64,000 nucleotides of DNA from Jiulongibacter sp024742395 (lineage in GTDB: Bacteria; Bacteroidota; Bacteroidia; Cytophagales; Spirosomataceae), in contig OZ252236.1 in NCBI GenBank assembly GCA_965249455.1, positions 1,798,001 through 1,862,000 on the forward strand, written 5' to 3'. Under the pieces are notes generated by a model. The model saw nothing but the letters and a program-made list of their open reading frames with translations, ran no database searches and was not told the origin of the DNA. The stretch's first letter is position 1. Every line of letters begins with the position of its first letter. This document shows positions 60,519-64,000 of this stretch, piece after piece. The position numbers and the translations under genes are program-made.

Positions 60519-61766
60519 ATGGAAAGAAGAAAATTTTTAAGAAACATGGCACTCGGAAGTGGTGCTTTGATGCTTGGTTTGAAAACTGGTTTGGCCAATA
60601 CCGCAAGCTCTTCGCTGAGGATAAAAAAGATTAGGTATTACGCTGCTCCTGGTTATACAAAACCATTGTTTAATCAGGCTCGTGGAATTGTTGAGATAGA
60701 AACAGACGGCGGTATCATAGGAATAGGAGAAGGCGGAAGCAAAGACATGATTGAGCAATGTGCTCAAATGATTATTGGGGAAGATCCGTTCAGAATAGAG
60801 CACCTTTGGCAATACATGTACCGAACCATGTTTTATCCGCCCGGCAGAGAGAAGCTTCACGCTCTGGGAGCTCTTGAAATGGCACTTTGGGATATCAAGG
60901 GAAAAGCTTTGGGCGTGCCTGTGTATGAATTAATGGGCGGTGCCACCAGAGACTATGTAGAGTGTTATGCTACGGGTTTTAGAAATTCTAAAGCTACCAC
61001 TGAAGAAGGCCGGGCAGAGGATTGCCTGAAAGCAGGTTTGCGTTGTTACAGGATTGGTCCTACAGGTGGCAGTGATCCTAATGTTCCCTTTGATTTCTAC
61101 CAAAATGTTCAAAAAACAATTGAACACTGCAGAAGAATAGATGCAGCCGTAGGCGGTCAGGGGAATTGGGCCATAGATATACATACACGTTTCGACTTAA
61201 TAGACGGGGTGAAGATTTGCAATGCACTTGAAGACCTCCAGCCTTATTTTGTAGAAGATGTGATTCGAAGTGAGAATACAGATGTATATAAACAGGTGAG
61301 AGCCATGACCAATGTTCCCTTAGCTGTAGGAGAGCAATTTGGCGATAAATGGGATATCAATGAGTTAATAGAAGGCAGGCTATTAGATTATGCCCGGGTT
61401 ACTTTGCCAAATACTGGAGGTCTTACAGAGTTAAAGAAAATTGCGGCACTGTCAGAAACGCATTACACGGGTTTAATTCCGCATTTTACCGGGCCATTAT
61501 CTACGGCATCATTAGTTCATGTGTTGGGTTCCAGTAGTCCGTCCCGTTGTATGATGGAGCTGGCAGGAGGTGCACCGGAAAGACCTGCTTATTTCAATGA
61601 AGACTATATTTTATTTAAAAATGGTAAACTGTATTTAAATCCTGAGCCGGGTCTGGGAGTGAAATTTAACCCTAAGAAGGCCGACTTTATTATGGAGATA
61701 ACAGAGCCTACAAAGTATCCTCACCCTTACCTGAAAAGCCCCGATGGAGCTATTCATGGTTGGTAA
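60519..61766 (+). CDS. Exported enolase-superfamily dehydratase, galactonate-dehydratase-like
   Basis: 415 residues. The N-terminus MERRKFLRNMALGSGALML is a Tat-like signal. The enolase-superfamily barrel has metal ligands Asp220 (AIDIHTRFD), Glu246 (FVEDVIRSEN) and Glu272 (VGEQFG), and catalytic candidates His222 and His322 (LIPHFTGPLS). It is distinct from the ManD-like gene at 57806 and nearer to D-galactonate or related acid-sugar dehydratases. As with that gene, export would place the reaction outside the cytoplasm. It follows lacI by 40 bp and precedes a mutarotase-like gene by 32 bp. The exact substrate is unknown. Confidence 0.87.
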   Translation: MERRKFLRNMALGSGALMLGLKTGLANTASSSLRIKKIRYYAAPGYTKPLFNQARGIVEIETDGGIIGIGEGGSKDMIEQCAQMIIGEDPFRIEHLWQYMYRTMFYPPGREKLHALGALEMALWDIKGKALGVPVYELMGGATRDYVECYATGFRNSKATTEEGRAEDCLKAGLRCYRIGPTGGSDPNVPFDFYQNVQKTIEHCRRIDAAVGGQGNWAIDIHTRFDLIDGVKICNALEDLQPYFVEDVIRSENTDVYKQVRAMTNVPLAVGEQFGDKWDINELIEGRLLDYARVTLPNTGGLTELKKIAALSETHYTGLIPHFTGPLSTASLVHVLGSSSPSRCMMELAGGAPERPAYFNEDYILFKNGKLYLNPEPGLGVKFNPKKADFIMEITEPTKYPHPYLKSPDGAIHGW

Positions 61767-61798
61767 TCATTTGGAATTAGAAATTAAACACGTTCATC

Positions 61799-62764
61799 AT
61801 GAAAATTTGGGCTACACTCTTTGTCCTTGCTATCAGTATGTCTTGTTTTTCGCAGACCTACCCCGAAGTCTCCATTAGCAATGGCTTAATAAAAGCCACT
61901 ATTTATTCCCCCGAGCCTCAGTCTGGTTATTATCAGGGCACACGTTTTGACTGGGCTGGTGTAATCAATTCGCTGGAATTTAATGACCACGAGTATTTTG
62001 GTGTGTGGAATCCCCGCTCTGAATACGGTTTACATGACGCCATCACCGGGCCAGTAGATGAGTACATGGTTATAGGCTACGACGAAGTACCTGTGGGTGA
62101 GAATTTCATACGAGTGGGGGTAGGAGCATTACGCAAACAAGAAGAAGAGTCCTTTTCCAGATTTAAGACCTATGAAATTGCTGATTACGGTAAAAGGAAA
62201 TCAAAAGTAAAAAAGAATAAGGCAGTTTACTCTCAAAAACTGAGTACGGAGAGTGGCTATGCCTATCTCTATAAAAAGGAATTGGTTTTGGAAGAGGGTA
62301 CCTCCGTATTGACGCTCAAGTACTCATTAAAAAATACCGGTAAGAAACCGATAGTCACAAGTGCCTACAATCATAATTTCTTCATGTTTGATTCAGAGCC
62401 AACAAACCAGAATATCAAAACTTCTTTTTCTTTTATCCCGAAAGCAGATGGTCATGGCTTTGGTTCTATTGCCGAGATAAAAGGTCAGTCTATCGTCTAC
62501 AACAGAGAGGTGCAGAATAAGGAAACCGTATTCTCTGCAGATTTAATGGCTGAAGAAAAGTCGGCTACAAAGTATGATCTGAACATAGAGAATACGAAAA
62601 CGGGAGCAGGTGTGCATATCAGTTCGGCCATGCCGGTGGAGAAAATGGTTTATTGGGCTTGTGCCACTACCTCATGTCCTGAGCCATATATCAATATTAG
62701 TGTAGCCCCTGGTGAAACATTGCAGTGGTCTATCAATTATGAATTCAAAAGTAAAAAGCAATAA
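61799..62764 (+). CDS. Exported galactose-mutarotase-fold protein
   Basis: 321 residues with a signal peptide (to SCFSQ). The sequence is predicted all-beta and carries features of the aldose 1-epimerase-like superfamily: SNGLIKATIYSPE at the start, FDWAGVINSLEF, a long LTLKYSLKNTGKKPI strand pair and SAYNHNFFMF, with a His in the catalytic-type position. Homologues are usually uncharacterised. It may interconvert anomers of the sugar oxidised by the PQQ dehydrogenase, whose gene begins one base after its stop. The fold call is moderate and the activity inferred. Confidence 0.7.
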   Translation: MKIWATLFVLAISMSCFSQTYPEVSISNGLIKATIYSPEPQSGYYQGTRFDWAGVINSLEFNDHEYFGVWNPRSEYGLHDAITGPVDEYMVIGYDEVPVGENFIRVGVGALRKQEEESFSRFKTYEIADYGKRKSKVKKNKAVYSQKLSTESGYAYLYKKELVLEEGTSVLTLKYSLKNTGKKPIVTSAYNHNFFMFDSEPTNQNIKTSFSFIPKADGHGFGSIAEIKGQSIVYNREVQNKETVFSADLMAEEKSATKYDLNIENTKTGAGVHISSAMPVEKMVYWACATTSCPEPYINISVAPGETLQWSINYEFKSKKQ

Positions 62765-62765
62765 A

Positions 62766-64000
62766 ATGGGTGTGCCTAGATCACAGTCTTATTGGTTTTC
62801 AATACTCCTCGTCGGGATATTTCTGGGGATAATATCCAGTTGTAAGACCTCTGATATTTCTGATATCACAAACTGGGCTTATTACGGTGGAGATAGTGGC
62901 GGAACACGTTATTCAGAGCTGAATGACATAAATCTGGAGAATGTTAGTCAGCTGCAAGTAGCCTGGGAATATGATACCGGTGAAGAGGTAGATGCAGAAA
63001 GACCCATGACCAATCAGTGTCAGCCCATAATGATTGACGGCATTCTGTATGGTACCACTTCAAGGCAAAAACTCTTTGCGATAGATGCTTTTACCGGAGA
63101 ACATAAATGGCAATTTGATCCTTATGAAGATTCTGATTTAAGACCACAGTATCATGCAATTCGGGGAGTGGTCTATTGGTCAAAGGGAAAAGATCGGCGA
63201 TTGTTATACAGTATAGGACCTTACCTTTTGGCCATTGATGCAGGCACAGGCAAACTCATAAAGAGTTTTGGAGAGGATGGAAAAGTAGACCTGCATATTG
63301 GGCTGGGAGATGAAGAAACTCTGGGCTACGATGTTTATCAGTACGGTATTCGTTCCACATCACCGGGAGTGATTTACAAAGACCTGATTATTATGGGCTC
63401 TTCGCTCTCAGAGGGAGGCAATGCCCTGCCCGGATACATAAGAGCTTACAACGTAAAAACGGGAGATCTGGCATGGGTTTTCCATACCATACCGCTGCCC
63501 GGTGAGTTCGGTTATGATACTTGGGCCGAAGATTCGTATAAAAAATTGGGTGCGGCCAATTGCTGGGCGGGTATGGTAGTCGATCAGGAACGAGGCCGGG
63601 TATTTTTAGGAACCGGCTCACCTTCTGTAGATTTCTATGGAGGAGCACGTCCCGGTCAAAACTTATTTGCCAATTGCGTTATATCATTGAATGCGGAAAC
63701 GGGGGAAAGAGTCTGGCATTTTCAAACGGTCCATCATGATTTATGGGATAAAGACATTCCTTGTCCGCCTACTTTAATGACCGTAAACCATGAGGGTAAA
63801 AAAGTTGATGCTGTAGCACAGGCTACCAAAGACGGCTTTGTTTTTCTTTTTGATAGGGATACCGGAGAACCTTTATTTCCGGTAGAAGAAGTGGCTGTTC
63901 CCACAGAGCCTGCTTTGCCAGGAGAAGTGCCTTGGCCTACTCAGCCTGTTCCTACCAAACCGAAGCCTTTTGCCCGTCAAACCTTAGAAGAGAAGGATCT
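62766..64000 (+). CDS. PQQ-dependent dehydrogenase lipoprotein (3' end off window)
   Basis: 412 residues are visible before the right edge, with the frame still open. A lipoprotein signal ends at GIISSC. The mature part starts NWAYYGGDSGGTRYSELNDIN, then LENVSQLQVAWEYDTG, the standard opening of the membrane glucose-dehydrogenase-type quinoprotein beta-propeller. Later blades include LAIDAGTGKLIKSFG, SLNAETGERVWHFQTVHHDLWD and FLFDRDTGEPLFPVEE. The enzyme oxidises an alcohol or aldose outside the cytoplasm and passes electrons to quinone or a cytochrome. A cytochrome domain could lie in the missing part. The one-base gap from the mutarotase-like gene shows a shared operon. Confidence 0.9.
   Translation, partial: MGVPRSQSYWFSILLVGIFLGIISSCKTSDISDITNWAYYGGDSGGTRYSELNDINLENVSQLQVAWEYDTGEEVDAERPMTNQCQPIMIDGILYGTTSRQKLFAIDAFTGEHKWQFDPYEDSDLRPQYHAIRGVVYWSKGKDRRLLYSIGPYLLAIDAGTGKLIKSFGEDGKVDLHIGLGDEETLGYDVYQYGIRSTSPGVIYKDLIIMGSSLSEGGNALPGYIRAYNVKTGDLAWVFHTIPLPGEFGYDTWAEDSYKKLGAANCWAGMVVDQERGRVFLGTGSPSVDFYGGARPGQNLFANCVISLNAETGERVWHFQTVHHDLWDKDIPCPPTLMTVNHEGKKVDAVAQATKDGFVFLFDRDTGEPLFPVEEVAVPTEPALPGEVPWPTQPVPTKPKPFARQTLEEKD

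Noticed and set aside
57806..61766. The two enolase-superfamily genes as the missing L-fuconate dehydratase
   Set aside because: The motifs fit ManD- and galactonate-dehydratase-like groups better, and both carry export signals while the fuconolactonase-like enzyme is cytoplasmic.

Overview
The window is chromosomal DNA of a Bacteroidota bacterium, most likely a marine or aquatic member of the Cytophagales. The signs are two SusC/SusD pairs, PF14905-type beta-barrel receptors, FGly sulfatases, promoters fitting the Bacteroidota -7 consensus TAnnTTTG, weak Shine-Dalgarno sequences, moderate G+C and many lipoprotein or Tat signal peptides. The genus cannot be named from sequence alone. No prophage, CRISPR array, rRNA or defence island was seen.

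Layout. (1) 1-2163, minus: a Nudix hydrolase running off the left edge, coupled to a COG2509-type FAD protein. (2) 2470-4544, plus: an isolated nuoIJK block of complex I whose NuoI has a long KPxF-repeat tail, then tRNA-Arg(ACG), its terminator and two decayed copies of the tRNA 3' end. (3) 5187-7268, plus: a putative zinc-starvation locus (small Cys/His protein, AztD-like lipoprotein, MerC-like protein) behind twin palindromic operators that cover the promoter. (4) 7472-8536: a sterol-desaturase-family oxygenase. (5) 14245-8615, minus: an operon of TetR, outer-membrane protein, LolCDE/MacB-like ABC exporter and LolA-like protein. (6) 14457-16913: an outer-membrane receptor.

(7) 17218-46361: a large glycan locus. 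It has three S1 sulfatases, a GH29 alpha-L-fucosidase, a RhaM-family mutarotase, an L-fuconolactonase-like amidohydrolase, a zinc dehydrogenase, an aldo/keto reductase resembling L-fucose dehydrogenase, a CRTAC1-like lipoprotein, two AraC regulators and SusCD. Together these suggest desulfation, defucosylation and oxidative catabolism of L-fucose from a sulfated fucose-containing polysaccharide. Embedded in it on the minus strand (38971-30993) is a tight five-gene operon of planctomycete-type cytochrome/DUF1553, DUF1501, beta-propeller, membrane cytochrome with LRR, and SGNH hydrolase.

(8) 46486-48803: LysR, a small conserved-looking protein and an SbtA-type bicarbonate permease. (9) 48828-50549: an intact IS1182-family element with a TTAA target duplication. 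(10) 52504-50558, minus: AraC, an AhpD-like protein and an OsmC protein.

(11) 52761 to the right edge, plus: a second SusCD, two enolase-superfamily enzymes carrying Tat-like signals, a LacI regulator, an exported mutarotase-like protein and a truncated PQQ-dependent dehydrogenase lipoprotein. Matching TTTAAACG-type operators precede both susC and lacI, one of them inside a perfect 32-bp palindrome. The set of exported enzymes suggests an extracytoplasmic oxidation-dehydration route for sugars or sugar acids, which is the most interesting hypothesis in the window.
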